NCBI RefSeq assembly: GCF_000010165.1
Contig: NC_012491.1
Span: 4,223,501-4,287,500 of the forward strand
Reading direction: 5' to 3'
DNA: 64,000 nucleotides
From: Brevibacillus brevis NBRC 100599
GTDB lineage: Bacteria; Bacillota; Bacilli; Brevibacillales; Brevibacillaceae
The position numbers and the translations under genes were made by a program. The notes under the pieces are model-generated. The model was not told where the DNA came from, made no database searches, and worked only from the letters and a program-made list of their open reading frames with translations. Positions 42,185-51,627 of the stretch are shown here, one piece after another (the first letter of the stretch is position 1; each line of letters starts with the position of its first letter).

Positions 42185-42853
42185 CTACTCTCTGCCTCCG
42201 CTTGCTAAATAAGCGAAGTTCACCCACACCATCTCTTCGATTCCCAAAATTTCTTTGAACAGGTCAACCGAGTCGTACAACAGTGAAGCCCCTGTGTCGT
42301 CATCGACGTTCGTCAACAACTGCAAATCAAAAAGGGAACGCAACTGCTGAATCTGCTTGGGACCCACGATCCGACTAAATGACTGCGGCTTGATACGTGT
42401 GATCCCTTTACCTACCTCTCGCCGATACAACTCCGAACGCACTACCCTCTCCAGTATGTCTTCATACTTTTGCCGAACGTCCTCACTGTCTACAATTCCT
42501 TCCTGCAGGTCAATCTCTGGATAAAGCCTGCCGAACTCGGCTTCCGCCATTTCCACATCGAGCGAGTAGCTGATTGTCGCGGACGCAACCTCGAAGCCTG
42601 CATCGAACAAGCGAAAGCCCCAGCCGTTGTCCTCAGCGTCATGAAACCAGAGGAGGGGAACGAATTGCTTGGACAGTCTCAGCAAAAAATCAAGCGTCGT
42701 GGAGGTTTCCAGCCACTCATCCTGCAGGAAAAATGCATTCCAGTCGCTGTTGACGTTTCTGTGGAAGTGTGGCTGCTCTGTCTTGGATAAGGCAATCAGT
42801 ACTTTCGGTTCGTATTTGCGTGGATAAAGAATGCCGGTCGTGAACTCACCCAT
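42185..42853 (-). CDS. Protein of unknown function
   Basis: 222 residues from the ATG at 42853. A longer frame upstream overlaps the thpR gene end and is basic and unlike the rest. Soluble, acidic, rich in aromatic residues (FVPLLWFHDAEDNGWGFRLF); no recognised domain. It lies 49 bp downstream of thpR and may be co-transcribed. Confidence 0.7.
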   Translation of the reverse strand: MGEFTTGILYPRKYEPKVLIALSKTEQPHFHRNVNSDWNAFFLQDEWLETSTTLDFLLRLSKQFVPLLWFHDAEDNGWGFRLFDAGFEVASATISYSLDVEMAEAEFGRLYPEIDLQEGIVDSEDVRQKYEDILERVVRSELYRREVGKGITRIKPQSFSRIVGPKQIQQLRSLFDLQLLTNVDDDTGASLLYDSVDLFKEILGIEEMVWVNFAYLASGGRE

Positions 42854-42902
42854 CCGTTTTCCACCGCTTTCTGGAAGGCTTCCCTGATCCTTTCTTCTTA
42901 GT

Positions 42903-43499
42903 CTATTCAGGCAACGCTTGTTTTTTGCTGTGATCTTTATCAAACGTGCTCGTGTGGATAATCGTATGTACCGCACCCTCTGGCAACAGCTCGGAACGAT
43001 ACAAATGGAAATGCCGCGCCTTCCATTGTGGCGGCTCCTGCGCTAAATAACGTTCATTCCAATCCAAGAGGGCAAGCTCATTCCCACTGCGATGCGGACC
43101 TCGCGCCAGCGTAATATGTGGCCGATACTGCTTCCGATCATAGGACAAGCCTTCGTGCAATTCGAACCGTCTGCCCAACAACAAATGGAGCTGCTTGAGA
43201 GGGGAAAGTTGACCGCGCAGTCCCAGCCATAGCACACGTGGATGCAGGGCATTCGGAAAAACCCCAAAGCTGCCAACACGCAGGGTCATTGGCTGGATGA
43301 TCGCGCTGACAATATCCATGTCCTCGCAGATAGCGGGTACGAGTGACTCATCCACTTCTCCAAGGAAATGCAGAGTCAAATGCAAATTAGCGAGAGACTG
43401 CCACCTGTCTGCCGTCACATCTTGCTTCAACCGTTTTTGAACATCGGCAATATAAGCGGCAGCCTCAGCTGGAATATCCAATGCGATGAATAAGCGCAT
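42903..43499 (-). CDS. thpR: RNA 2',3'-cyclic phosphodiesterase (2'-5' RNA ligase family)
   Basis: 198 residues of the 2H phosphoesterase family with both HxT motifs: NLHLTLHFLGEV and RPHITLARG. It begins MRLFIALDIP, typical for ThpR, with GGAAGGAGG upstream. It hydrolyses 2',3'-cyclic phosphate RNA ends to 2'-phosphates. Compare the yjcG-like protein in this window, which has lost one of the two motifs. Confidence 0.93.
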   Translation of the reverse strand: MRLFIALDIPAEAAAYIADVQKRLKQDVTADRWQSLANLHLTLHFLGEVDESLVPAICEDMDIVSAIIQPMTLRVGSFGVFPNALHPRVLWLGLRGQLSPLKQLHLLLGRRFELHEGLSYDRKQYRPHITLARGPHRSGNELALLDWNERYLAQEPPQWKARHFHLYRSELLPEGAVHTIIHTSTFDKDHSKKQALPE

Positions 43500-43513
43500 T
43501 TCTGTCCTCCTTC

Positions 43514-43546
43514 CAAAAAAATAGCCCTCCTGTGACGGAGAGCCAT
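43514..43546 (-). terminator. Terminator after the 43.6-kb gene
   Basis: ATGGCTCTCC pairs with GGAGGGCTAT (43521-43546), then TTTTTTT on the minus strand. thpR starts 15 bp later. Confidence 0.75.
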
Positions 43547-43562
43547 TCTCTTACATGCCGCG

Positions 43563-44045
43563 TTAGGCAGCCATCATCTTTCCGGTTACGATTCCCAAAA
43601 TACTCCTGACATATTCGGCAAGAAGGTTCGTTCCAGGCTGGTAGGTAAAGCGTAGGGTCAGCTCACTATGACCCACATGGCCAGCGGGAGGGATATTCCA
43701 GAAGTACTCTCCTTCCCCGTATAAAAACTCTTCAATGCGCTGCTTTTTTCCTTGGATATCGACTTTCGGATCATGCGTCAAGGAGAACTTCATCATGACA
43801 GAAAACGAATCTGTCCAAACGTGATCGCGCTTATGTAATTTCCCATGGATAACAACTAAACCGGCTTCTCCCCACAGATTGTACTCGAGCAAAGCCTGAA
43901 ACTGCGGATGGACCTGCAGCTCCAACGCCGGAAGCCCTCCTTCGATTGTAAGTGCATGACGTTGTGCCAGTTGCTCAATCTCCCCTTGAAAACGGTGGGC
44001 GCATTCAGAAACAGCCTGGAACAAATTGGGTTCAACAGCGTACAT
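43563..44045 (-). CDS. Protein of unknown function
   Basis: 160 residues from the ATG at 44045 (GAGAGG nine bases upstream; the GTG at 44054 abuts the site). Soluble; contains LVVIHGKLHKRDHVW and FLYGEGEYFWNIPPAGHVGH; ends with a helical IRSILGIVTG-like segment. Not recognised. Confidence 0.7.
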   Translation of the reverse strand: MYAVEPNLFQAVSECAHRFQGEIEQLAQRHALTIEGGLPALELQVHPQFQALLEYNLWGEAGLVVIHGKLHKRDHVWTDSFSVMMKFSLTHDPKVDIQGKKQRIEEFLYGEGEYFWNIPPAGHVGHSELTLRFTYQPGTNLLAEYVRSILGIVTGKMMAA

Positions 44046-44194
44046 CGTCGTCACCTCTCCCCAATGGAATGTCTGTCTTACCTAATTCGGATTCGCGCTT
44101 GTCGTATCCTTTGTTGAAAAATGACTTATTTACCCATATTTCATCGAAGACAAAAAAATTCCGGGGAGAGTCCTTTTTCACAATCTCTCAACAA

Positions 44195-45235
44195 TTACAG
44201 GTAAGGGACAGGCATTCCTGGAAACGCTTTCGCAAACACCTGCGCAAGATACTTCTGTACCTCTTCATCCAGCTCCAAATGATAGAGGCGACCGCTCTCA
44301 TAACGCAGTAGTGGATAGGCACCCAACTGTAAGGGAGAAGCGTCCTGCGTCTGTACGTACTCCGGTAAGGTCATCAAAAAGCGCGAGAACGGATTCGCTT
44401 CATCCTCTGACATATGAACGACCTCGAATAAATGCGAGAGACTTGGCGTCAGCACGATCATTGCGTAATCACCCGCTTCCGCAGCCCATACGGTAAAGGA
44501 CGTATCCCGGACCTCGCTGCGAGCGTGCCTGCGTATGACCCATACTGCTTGCTGCACAGTACTCATCAATAAATGCTGGGCCCCTTCTTCACCATGGACA
44601 TCTCTCATGTGCTTGTACCGCAATACGAAGGCCATCCCCGATTCTGTAAAAACAGATGCAGGCAAGCTCATCGCTGAGATGCTTTCAGTCTCTTCCTCAC
44701 GCACCTGCACCTCTTCTGGAAGTGTATCGGGTGTCCCCTCATAAAGCGCCTGAATCATCTCACGTGTACGAGCCACTTCCGCTGGGGAAAAAGTGAGGGA
44801 CTCGGAATAGATGTGGGTAAGCTCACGATCCGCATAAGCCAAGTAGTGCAAAGAAATATACGGCTGCTCGATCAATCTCAAGGCCATGCTTCGCTCATCA
44901 GCAAGCGCTATGTCGAACGTCAAGGGAAAACCAAGTGGATTCAGTGGGTCCGACAGGGTCCAAATGACAGCGAGCAGTTTATTTTGATACGTCTTGAATT
45001 CGAGTGAAACGGCATCTCTCGTCTGCTCGCTGAAAGCATCCACCGATTCGAATACCAAATACAGCTCCACCTCGCCAGTGCCACTAAGACGGACAAAGTA
45101 AGGAAGCCCCTCTTCTTCTGCCAGCTTGTACAAATCATGATAAACCACGGGATCGAGCACCTCTCCCTGTGTTGACTCTTCCGGAGAACACAGGGTGTCA
45201 TCGGGGGTTAGCGGAGGAAAAAAATCGTCGTTCAT
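44195..45235 (-). CDS. Large protein of unknown function
   Basis: 346 residues, acidic, soluble. There seem to be two halves, about 1-160 (VRLSGTGEVELYLVFESVDA) and 190-346 (AFVLRYKHMRDVHGEEGAQH), joined by a Glu-rich stretch (EEVQVREEETES). No catalytic motif stands out. It starts 3 bp after surE with its GGAGG inside the end of surE, so the two are co-transcribed and probably translationally coupled. Confidence 0.75.
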   Translation of the reverse strand: MNDDFFPPLTPDDTLCSPEESTQGEVLDPVVYHDLYKLAEEEGLPYFVRLSGTGEVELYLVFESVDAFSEQTRDAVSLEFKTYQNKLLAVIWTLSDPLNPLGFPLTFDIALADERSMALRLIEQPYISLHYLAYADRELTHIYSESLTFSPAEVARTREMIQALYEGTPDTLPEEVQVREEETESISAMSLPASVFTESGMAFVLRYKHMRDVHGEEGAQHLLMSTVQQAVWVIRRHARSEVRDTSFTVWAAEAGDYAMIVLTPSLSHLFEVVHMSEDEANPFSRFLMTLPEYVQTQDASPLQLGAYPLLRYESGRLYHLELDEEVQKYLAQVFAKAFPGMPVPYL

Positions 45236-45238
45236 ACG

Positions 45239-46036
45239 TTATTCCTCCTGTTTTCCCCAAGCTTTTAGCAATGCCCAATTGTCCATTTGTTTTAAGAGAG
45301 TCCGGTCTGTCGCGTCAATGTGGACAGGGGTAATTGCAATATAGCCATGCTTGAGCAAATCATAGTCCAGCGGCTCCGCCAGGGGCATGACCTGAGGATA
45401 CTCGCGGGCTAAATAATAGCCTTCTGCTTCTTCACTATATTTGTCTTCATAGTGGTTCATGGACAAAGTGGCCGGGACCATTCCTTTCACCTCAGCCAGC
45501 GGTACATGCGGGATATTGATATTCCAGAATACCTCTGACGCCAGTTCCCCTTTGATCGCACGGTCGCTGAACTCTTTTACAAGCGGACGAATCATCTCGA
45601 CTACATCGCCGTAGTTGTCTTGATCGAACCAGTTATCATAGGACAGGGCAACACCAGGAACACCCAAAATTACCGCCTCCCTGGCACCGCTGCACGTACC
45701 GGAGTAATAAATATCACGTCCGAGATTCGTTCCAACGTTAATCCCCGAGAATACGATATCCGGTTTTTTCCCATGTTCAAACAGGAGATGGTAAGCAGCT
45801 TTTACACAGTCTGCAGGGTTACCATTGACCGCCCACGCTTTCACCGGCATTCCGTAAAAATCACGCTGTTCAGGCGAGAGTGCACTCCGATAAGTGATTC
45901 CGTGTCCAACCCCGCTTTTCTCTTCAACCGGTGCTACTATAGAGACTTCCGCTCCTTCCAGAGTGAGCAAAGCTTCTACCAACCGCTTGATACCAAGAGC
46001 ATCAATGCCATCATCATTCGTAACCAAGATCCGCAA
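45239..46036 (-). CDS. surE: 5'/3'-nucleotidase SurE
   Basis: 265 residues from a TTG at 46036, giving RILVTNDDGIDALG at the very N-terminus, as in SurE proteins, with AAGGAGG about 10 bp upstream; an ATG eight codons earlier overlaps that site. Metal and active-site motifs: NDDG, VAPVEEKSGVGHGIT, VNGNPADCVKAA, FSGINVGTNLG and YSGTCSGAREA. It dephosphorylates nucleoside monophosphates in stress or stationary phase. Confidence 0.95.
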   Translation of the reverse strand: MRILVTNDDGIDALGIKRLVEALLTLEGAEVSIVAPVEEKSGVGHGITYRSALSPEQRDFYGMPVKAWAVNGNPADCVKAAYHLLFEHGKKPDIVFSGINVGTNLGRDIYYSGTCSGAREAVILGVPGVALSYDNWFDQDNYGDVVEMIRPLVKEFSDRAIKGELASEVFWNINIPHVPLAEVKGMVPATLSMNHYEDKYSEEAEGYYLAREYPQVMPLAEPLDYDLLKHGYIAITPVHIDATDRTLLKQMDNWALLKAWGKQEE

Positions 46037-46133
46037 AATAGGGTCTCCTCCTTCATCCATAGCGTTGCCACTTGTTGGGACGTATTTTTCTTATTGTACT
46101 GTAGAAAAAGAGGCTGCGCCAAGCTTCCTCCTA

Positions 46134-46164
46134 AAACGAAAGGACCCCAATCATATTGGGGCCC
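46134..46164 (-). terminator. Terminator after the terB-like gene
   Basis: GGCCCCAAT pairs with ATTGGGGTCC (46142-46164), followed on the minus strand by TTTCGTTTT. Confidence 0.75.
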
Positions 46165-46167
46165 CGG

Positions 46168-46599
46168 CTATTCTTCTACAATATCTTTCCATCGTTCGCG
46201 CCAAGCAATCCCTTCGCGAATCCACTCTTCTACTTGACGCTGCTTTTCCTCCGAGATTCCGATCAAGCAAGCGATGCGAGCAATCTCTTTTGTCTCCGAT
46301 GCGGATAGCTTCCGATCAATCAATGCCATGTGGTAGAGCTTGCGCATCATCACGAGCTTTTCAGTCTGGGTCATGGCTACCAGGTCTTCCACGATGACTT
46401 CCGGACGTTTCGGATAGTCCAAATCATCCATTAAAATTTGTCGTTCTTTCAAAGTAAAATGCTCCGAATTAACGATTTCATGAATACGATCTATTTCTTT
46501 GTTTCCTATATAACCGTCGGCGTGCCCGACGCAGATCATCAAGCGAATAGACGCAAACAAAATGTGTTTGTCCTTTTCGATTTTGGTATACACCGGCAT
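46168..46599 (-). CDS. TerB-like family protein
   Basis: 143 residues, all-helical. The TerB pattern is visible: LMICVGHADGYIGNKEIDRI and later MALIDRKLSASETKEIARIA, each an acidic DG/DR turn followed by E at the helix start. GAGGAAC precedes the ATG. TerB-like domains occur in tellurite resistance and stress modules; no other ter-cluster gene is adjacent (the terC-like gene is 6 kb away). Confidence 0.75.
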   Translation of the reverse strand: MPVYTKIEKDKHILFASIRLMICVGHADGYIGNKEIDRIHEIVNSEHFTLKERQILMDDLDYPKRPEVIVEDLVAMTQTEKLVMMRKLYHMALIDRKLSASETKEIARIACLIGISEEKQRQVEEWIREGIAWRERWKDIVEE

Positions 46600-46699
46600 A
46601 GTTCCTCCTCAAAAAACTTTATGAGCATAATAGATATCTACATATAATAATACGATGAAAAACGAAAGCGGTTTCACATCATTATGTGACAAATTTATG

Positions 46700-48505
46700 C
46701 TATTCCCTAACAAAAATGCGCCTGAAATCAATCCAACCATAGGCATCCAGACTTACACCAGATAATCGCGGATGTGCAAGCATTTCAACCCGATTCGAAT
46801 ACAGCGGGACAAACGTGTTGCAAGCCGCAAGCGTATGCATGATGCTGTCTACGCAAGCTTGTCGGTCTTGTGCTGTTCGGGCGCACGACAGACGATTCAT
46901 CCAATACGCGATCTCTTCCTTTCCATGCGGATCTAAATGATGAGAAATACTCAACGCACCAGCGTGTAGAAATTCTCGTAAAGACAGCTCCGCCCTTTCA
47001 TCTACATTCGCACTATCCACAACGAAATCAGCCTCTTGTAATAACGAAGGCGAGGCAAGCTCCTCGGGGGATGCATACCTAATCTCTATGGCAATTCCGT
47101 ATGCCTTGCACGTTTTCTGAATCCACTGGGCATCTTCTATATGATCGGAATCTGGATACGTATAGAGCGACAGCGCCTCTCCCTGATACCCGCTCTCTTT
47201 GAAAATACGAACAAACTCCTGTGAACCCGGCACCTTTCTTTGTTCTTGGAACGAATCCGTTTTCCCCCAGATGACTGCATACTCCCTCGTTCCCTGTAGC
47301 TCTTGTCTCAAGTTTTGCCCACAAATGATAGCCACCACGAGACTCCGAAATTCACGATGTGACAGCGGGCCATTCTTTGCTCCATTCATGCTGACGTATT
47401 GAAAACAATCTTCCAATCTGCCAACGTCACTCCATGCCAGAAAGCTCGTTTCCCGATGATCATCCAAAGCCGTGACAGATAACAAGCTCTCATCTGCTGC
47501 CTGCGCTTCTGCTGCCATTCCAGGTACGCACCAGATTTCAATTCGGTCCAGGAACGGCCTTCCCCCAAAATAAGGCATGAATGCTTCCAGCACGAGCATG
47601 GAATCATCGTTGCGGACTACACGAAACGGCCCCGTTCCTACTGGCATTTGTGCAAATTGCTCCCCCATCTCCAGAACGTAATCAGCGGGGACTATTGCCA
47701 TGTATTCCTTGCTCAGCGCTTGTAAAAACAGTTCATCCGGCATATGCAAAGAAATCGTTATTACGTATTCATCTTTGACGGTAATCGACTCGATTGAAGC
47801 GGCTAGCCAGCGATGTTTATAGGAATGCTCCATCAAACGGAGGAAGGAAAAGCGCACATCATCGGCAACAAGTGGACGGCCATGATGGAATAAGACACCT
47901 TTCCGCAAGTAAAAAGTCCATTGCTTTCCTTCTTCACTAGACTCCCAATAAAAAGCGATAGCGGGCTCAATCCGTCTCGTGACTGGATCAAACTGGACGA
48001 GAGAATCAAAGAGCTGCTTGACCATATGTGACTCGGAGCGCAGGAGAATATGAATCGGATCAAGCCCTGCGAATGGTCGACTGTAAAACAAACGCAAGGT
48101 ATCGACTCTGCCCTTACTTCCTTTTTCCCGCTTCACACGATGTCCAAACTGACTATTCATCCATCGTGAAAATTTTTCACCCAAAACAGGCAAATTTCCC
48201 CCATATTCGTCGATCATGTCCCGTGCAGCACGAATTTCCCCTTTTTGCACGAGTTCCTTGGCTACGCTCATGATCAGGTCTTCGGGCAACAGCAAGCATG
48301 TCAGTACAGATCGATTTCCTCGACCTCTCCCCGGATGCCAAACTACCCATCCCTGGCTTTGCATTTTTTTCAAGGTCAAGGTCGCATTCCGCAACGTACA
48401 AAATAAAATCGAAGCAACTTCAGCTAACGATATGTCAAGCGGATGCCCGATCGTTTCATTCGGCCGCCCCGCGCATAAACGCATGTATTGCTCAACGAGT
48501 TGCAT
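46700..48505 (-). CDS. SgrR-family transcriptional regulator with a solute-binding domain
   Basis: 601 residues from the ATG at 48505. The N-terminal SgrR winged helix (about 1-110) has DISLAEVASILFCTLRNATL and QGWVVWHPGRGRGN. The rest is an oligopeptide/nickel-type solute-binding domain (SBP_bac_5), with TFYLRKGVLFHHGRPLVADD and PVGTGPFRVVRNDD. There is no signal peptide, so the binding domain senses a cytoplasmic ligand. It diverges from an MFS pump gene, the usual target of Bacillales SgrR-like regulators. Confidence 0.9.
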   Translation of the reverse strand: MQLVEQYMRLCAGRPNETIGHPLDISLAEVASILFCTLRNATLTLKKMQSQGWVVWHPGRGRGNRSVLTCLLLPEDLIMSVAKELVQKGEIRAARDMIDEYGGNLPVLGEKFSRWMNSQFGHRVKREKGSKGRVDTLRLFYSRPFAGLDPIHILLRSESHMVKQLFDSLVQFDPVTRRIEPAIAFYWESSEEGKQWTFYLRKGVLFHHGRPLVADDVRFSFLRLMEHSYKHRWLAASIESITVKDEYVITISLHMPDELFLQALSKEYMAIVPADYVLEMGEQFAQMPVGTGPFRVVRNDDSMLVLEAFMPYFGGRPFLDRIEIWCVPGMAAEAQAADESLLSVTALDDHRETSFLAWSDVGRLEDCFQYVSMNGAKNGPLSHREFRSLVVAIICGQNLRQELQGTREYAVIWGKTDSFQEQRKVPGSQEFVRIFKESGYQGEALSLYTYPDSDHIEDAQWIQKTCKAYGIAIEIRYASPEELASPSLLQEADFVVDSANVDERAELSLREFLHAGALSISHHLDPHGKEEIAYWMNRLSCARTAQDRQACVDSIMHTLAACNTFVPLYSNRVEMLAHPRLSGVSLDAYGWIDFRRIFVRE

Positions 48506-48639
48506 CTTGTCACCACCAATTCGCCCATAAAACATGAAAAAGCTATTCGCCTAATCGTACGCTTTTTCTCTGGTCTTTGCTACCTTACAATTCTAAAAAC
48601 ACCAACTAACCGGAAAAAGCCGAAAGAAAGGACTTTCTT

Positions 48640-49863
48640 ATGCCACTCATTCCTCATGCACTTAGTCGATTCATTGCTGCGTATCCGACACTCCTCTGGG
48701 TCCGCTTGTTCGGCGAAACGCTCACTTCACTATCCAGCGCCATGATCGCTCCGTTTCTCGTATTGTACTTGAGCGAGAACATCGGCGGCTCTGTCACCAT
48801 GACCATGCTCGTCATAGGTTTGCAGCCCTTCTCCGAGATTTTGCTGACGCTATTTGCTGGTGGCATCACGGATCGCCATCGTCGAAAAACAATCATGCTA
48901 CTCGCCCTTTTCCTGCAAGGCTTCGCTATGTTGGGAATGGCTTGGGCCGACTCCATGATGGGGTTTGCGATCCTGTACATCATCAACGGTGCTGGCCGCT
49001 CCCTGTTTATCCCTGTCAGCCGCGCGCATCTCGCTGATACGATTTCTGCAGCACAAATGGCTGGTGCCTTTGCCCTTCTCAGTACTTCTAGCAGTATCGG
49101 GGCTGCATTGGGCCCCTTAGTCGGAGTCATCATTTATAAGTATGATCCTGCTATGGCATTTTTGTTTACTGCGATCTCTCTATTGATCTATGCTCTTGCC
49201 GTTTGGTGGAAAATCCCGCAAACTCCGCTGCCGGAGGCTCCCGTCGAAGAAGCAGCAACCGTACGTTCACGCAGCTCCTGGCATGCTTATCGACCAGCAC
49301 TGGCCATTATGCTGCTGGCTTTGCCGATCAGTCTGTTTTACGCGCAAACCGAAACAAATCTCCAGCTTCATCTGAAATACACGCTGCCCAACTATTTGCA
49401 AACACTCGCCTTGCTCATTGCGGTAAAAGGGGTCCTACTGCTCCTGTTCGAGTATATACTCGTCAAATGGACCCAGCACTTGCCTCCTCGCCTGTTGATT
49501 AGCGGCGCGTACATTTGTTTTCTCATCGTATCCTTGGGTTACGCCTTCATCGACAACGTACCTGGCCTTCTCGCCTTGCAAGTGTTGCTAGTCATCGGAG
49601 AGAGTATTGGGCTGACGCAATTGATGGCTTTCGTCACCCGGATATCACCTGTCACGATGCGCGGAAGGTACTTCGCGATCACAGGAACACACTGGGATAT
49701 TTCCCGCATGTGCGGACCGTACTTGGGCAGCCTTGTCTTGCTACATTATGGGGGCACGATCCTTTTTACCATTGTCGCAGGCATCCTTTTAATCGGTGCC
49801 GGATTCATGTACGTATATCTTTCCACCAACGAAAAAGCCTCCCCGCTTGAACAGGAAGGCTGA
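48640..49863 (+). CDS. MFS transporter (multidrug efflux type)
   Basis: 407 residues, about twelve transmembrane segments. MFS motif A occurs as LFAGGITDRHRRKT between helices 2 and 3. AAAGGAC precedes the ATG. It is divergent from the SgrR-like regulator and so probably controlled by it. It converges with the ABC importer, only 10 bp away, without a separate terminator. Confidence 0.9.
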   Translation: MPLIPHALSRFIAAYPTLLWVRLFGETLTSLSSAMIAPFLVLYLSENIGGSVTMTMLVIGLQPFSEILLTLFAGGITDRHRRKTIMLLALFLQGFAMLGMAWADSMMGFAILYIINGAGRSLFIPVSRAHLADTISAAQMAGAFALLSTSSSIGAALGPLVGVIIYKYDPAMAFLFTAISLLIYALAVWWKIPQTPLPEAPVEEAATVRSRSSWHAYRPALAIMLLALPISLFYAQTETNLQLHLKYTLPNYLQTLALLIAVKGVLLLLFEYILVKWTQHLPPRLLISGAYICFLIVSLGYAFIDNVPGLLALQVLLVIGESIGLTQLMAFVTRISPVTMRGRYFAITGTHWDISRMCGPYLGSLVLLHYGGTILFTIVAGILLIGAGFMYVYLSTNEKASPLEQEG

Positions 49864-49873
49864 TTCGATCCGA

Positions 49874-50671
49874 TTAAGTTAACAAGAAGCGATCTTCGCT
49901 GAAGCTTTCTCCACCGCGGGCTGTTTCGAATGCCCGAAGCAGATCCTGTGGCTTCATCGTCCGTTTTTTCTCATCCGGAATATCGAGAATGATTCCCCCA
50001 TCGTGGAGCATCAACAGACGATTCCCCATGTTCAACGCTTGTTCCATATTATGCGTGACCATGATTGTCGTTAGTTTATAGCGCTCCACGATTTTTTCTG
50101 TTAAATCTACAATCAACTGCGCCCGTTTCGGGTCAAGCGCTGCTGTATGCTCATCGAGGAGCAAAATCTTCGGCTCCGTAAAGGTAGCCATCAACAGGCT
50201 CAGTGCTTGACGCTGTCCTCCTGAGAGAAAACCCACTTTGGTCTTCAAACGGTTCTCCAGCCCTTGATCCAGTTGCTTGAGCTGCTCACGGAACTGCTCC
50301 CGCTTCTGGTTATTCACCCCAAATCCAAGTGTACGCCGTTTTCCCCGCCCCAAAGCGATTGCCAGATTTTCCTCAATCGTCATGTTCGGCGCTGTACCTG
50401 CCATTGGGTCCTGAAACACACGGCCGATCAGACCTGCACGCTGGTGCTCCGCCAGGCGTGTGACATCTTTCCCGTCAATCTGAATGCTTCCGTTATCTGG
50501 CGTCAATCCGCCGGAGATCATGTTCATCATCGTCGATTTACCGGCACCATTACTTCCGATAACGGTGATGAACTCTCCTTTCTTCACGTGCAGATTGACG
50601 TTTCGAAGCGCGATCTTTTCATTCACAGTTCCTGCGTTGAATACTTTGTTGACGTTTGTAATTTTAAGCAT
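49874..50671 (-). CDS. ABC transporter ATP-binding protein (TrpZ-like)
   Basis: 265 residues. Walker A GSNGAGKST, signature LSGGQRQALSLLMA, Walker B ILLLDEHTAALD and the switch His in VTHNMEQAL. The asparagine-containing NGAGKS type is that of branched-chain-like importers. Its start overlaps the permease gene by 8 bp. It is the last gene of the TrpXYZ-like operon. Confidence 0.93.
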   Translation of the reverse strand: MLKITNVNKVFNAGTVNEKIALRNVNLHVKKGEFITVIGSNGAGKSTMMNMISGGLTPDNGSIQIDGKDVTRLAEHQRAGLIGRVFQDPMAGTAPNMTIEENLAIALGRGKRRTLGFGVNNQKREQFREQLKQLDQGLENRLKTKVGFLSGGQRQALSLLMATFTEPKILLLDEHTAALDPKRAQLIVDLTEKIVERYKLTTIMVTHNMEQALNMGNRLLMLHDGGIILDIPDEKKRTMKPQDLLRAFETARGGESFSEDRFLLT

Positions 50672-51599
50672 CGCTGCTTCCTCCCCTTGCCGAGCGTACC
50701 GCTTGCTTTTTCCAGATGCCTTTTGCCACAGTTGGGACAGTCAGGGCAATGATAACAATCAGGGCTGTAATCAGCTTCATGTCAGAAGGATTGAGTCCTG
50801 CATCCAGTGCCAGTGCAATGACTAAGCGGTACACAATCGAGCCGAGAATGACAGCAAGCGTCACTCGGAAAATCGAAGAGCTGCCAAACAAAACTTCCCC
50901 GACAATAACGGAAGCGAGACCGATGACGATCATCCCGATCCCCATTCCTACATCCGCAAAGCCTTGGTATTGGGCTACCCACGCACCAGCTAAAGCTACC
51001 AAGCCATTGGAAAGAGCCAAACCGATAATCGTTGTCGAATCTGTGTTTACCCCAAAGCTGCGGATCATCTTCGAGTTGTCACCTGTCGCACGCAAATCCA
51101 GACCCATATCCGTATGCAGGAACCAGTCAATGATCAGCTTCAACACCAGAACACCTACGATAAAGATGATTGCTACACCAGACAGCAAAGTAACTCCACC
51201 TACGGTCAGGTTTGGAATGCCCATATCCTTTACATAAGTGAACAAAGTATCTTCCCGCAAAAGAGGCAGATTCGCTTTTCCCATGACACGCAAATTGATC
51301 GAGTACAAGGCGATCATCGTCAAGATCCCCGCCAAAAGTGCGTTAATCTTTCCTTTGGTATGCAAGACTCCCGTAAAAGCTCCTGCTAATGCACCTACAA
51401 TGAAAGCCAGCAGGGTGGCCAAAAACGGATTGGTGCCATCGATAATGAATTTGGCTGCGATTGCGCCTCCCAAGGCAAAACTACCATCTACGGTCAAGTC
51501 AGGAACGTTTAGAATCCGGAAGGTCAGATATACACCGAGAGCCAAGATACCAAATAGTAAACCTTGCTCAATGGCTCCCATTACTGCCAGTTGATTCAT
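50664..51599 (-). CDS. ABC transporter permease (TrpY-like)
   Basis: 311 residues, about eight to nine transmembrane segments, of the BPD_transp_2 type. NVPDLTVDGSFALGGAIAAK near the N-terminus and GLALSNGLVALAGAWVAQYQ are typical of permeases paired with ABC_sub_bind proteins. It follows the binding-protein gene by 28 bp, with GGAGG upstream. Confidence 0.92.
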   Translation of the reverse strand: MNQLAVMGAIEQGLLFGILALGVYLTFRILNVPDLTVDGSFALGGAIAAKFIIDGTNPFLATLLAFIVGALAGAFTGVLHTKGKINALLAGILTMIALYSINLRVMGKANLPLLREDTLFTYVKDMGIPNLTVGGVTLLSGVAIIFIVGVLVLKLIIDWFLHTDMGLDLRATGDNSKMIRSFGVNTDSTTIIGLALSNGLVALAGAWVAQYQGFADVGMGIGMIVIGLASVIVGEVLFGSSSIFRVTLAVILGSIVYRLVIALALDAGLNPSDMKLITALIVIIALTVPTVAKGIWKKQAVRSARGGSSDA

Positions 51600-51627
51600 A
51601 GAAGAAATCCTCCAATTACTACATTTA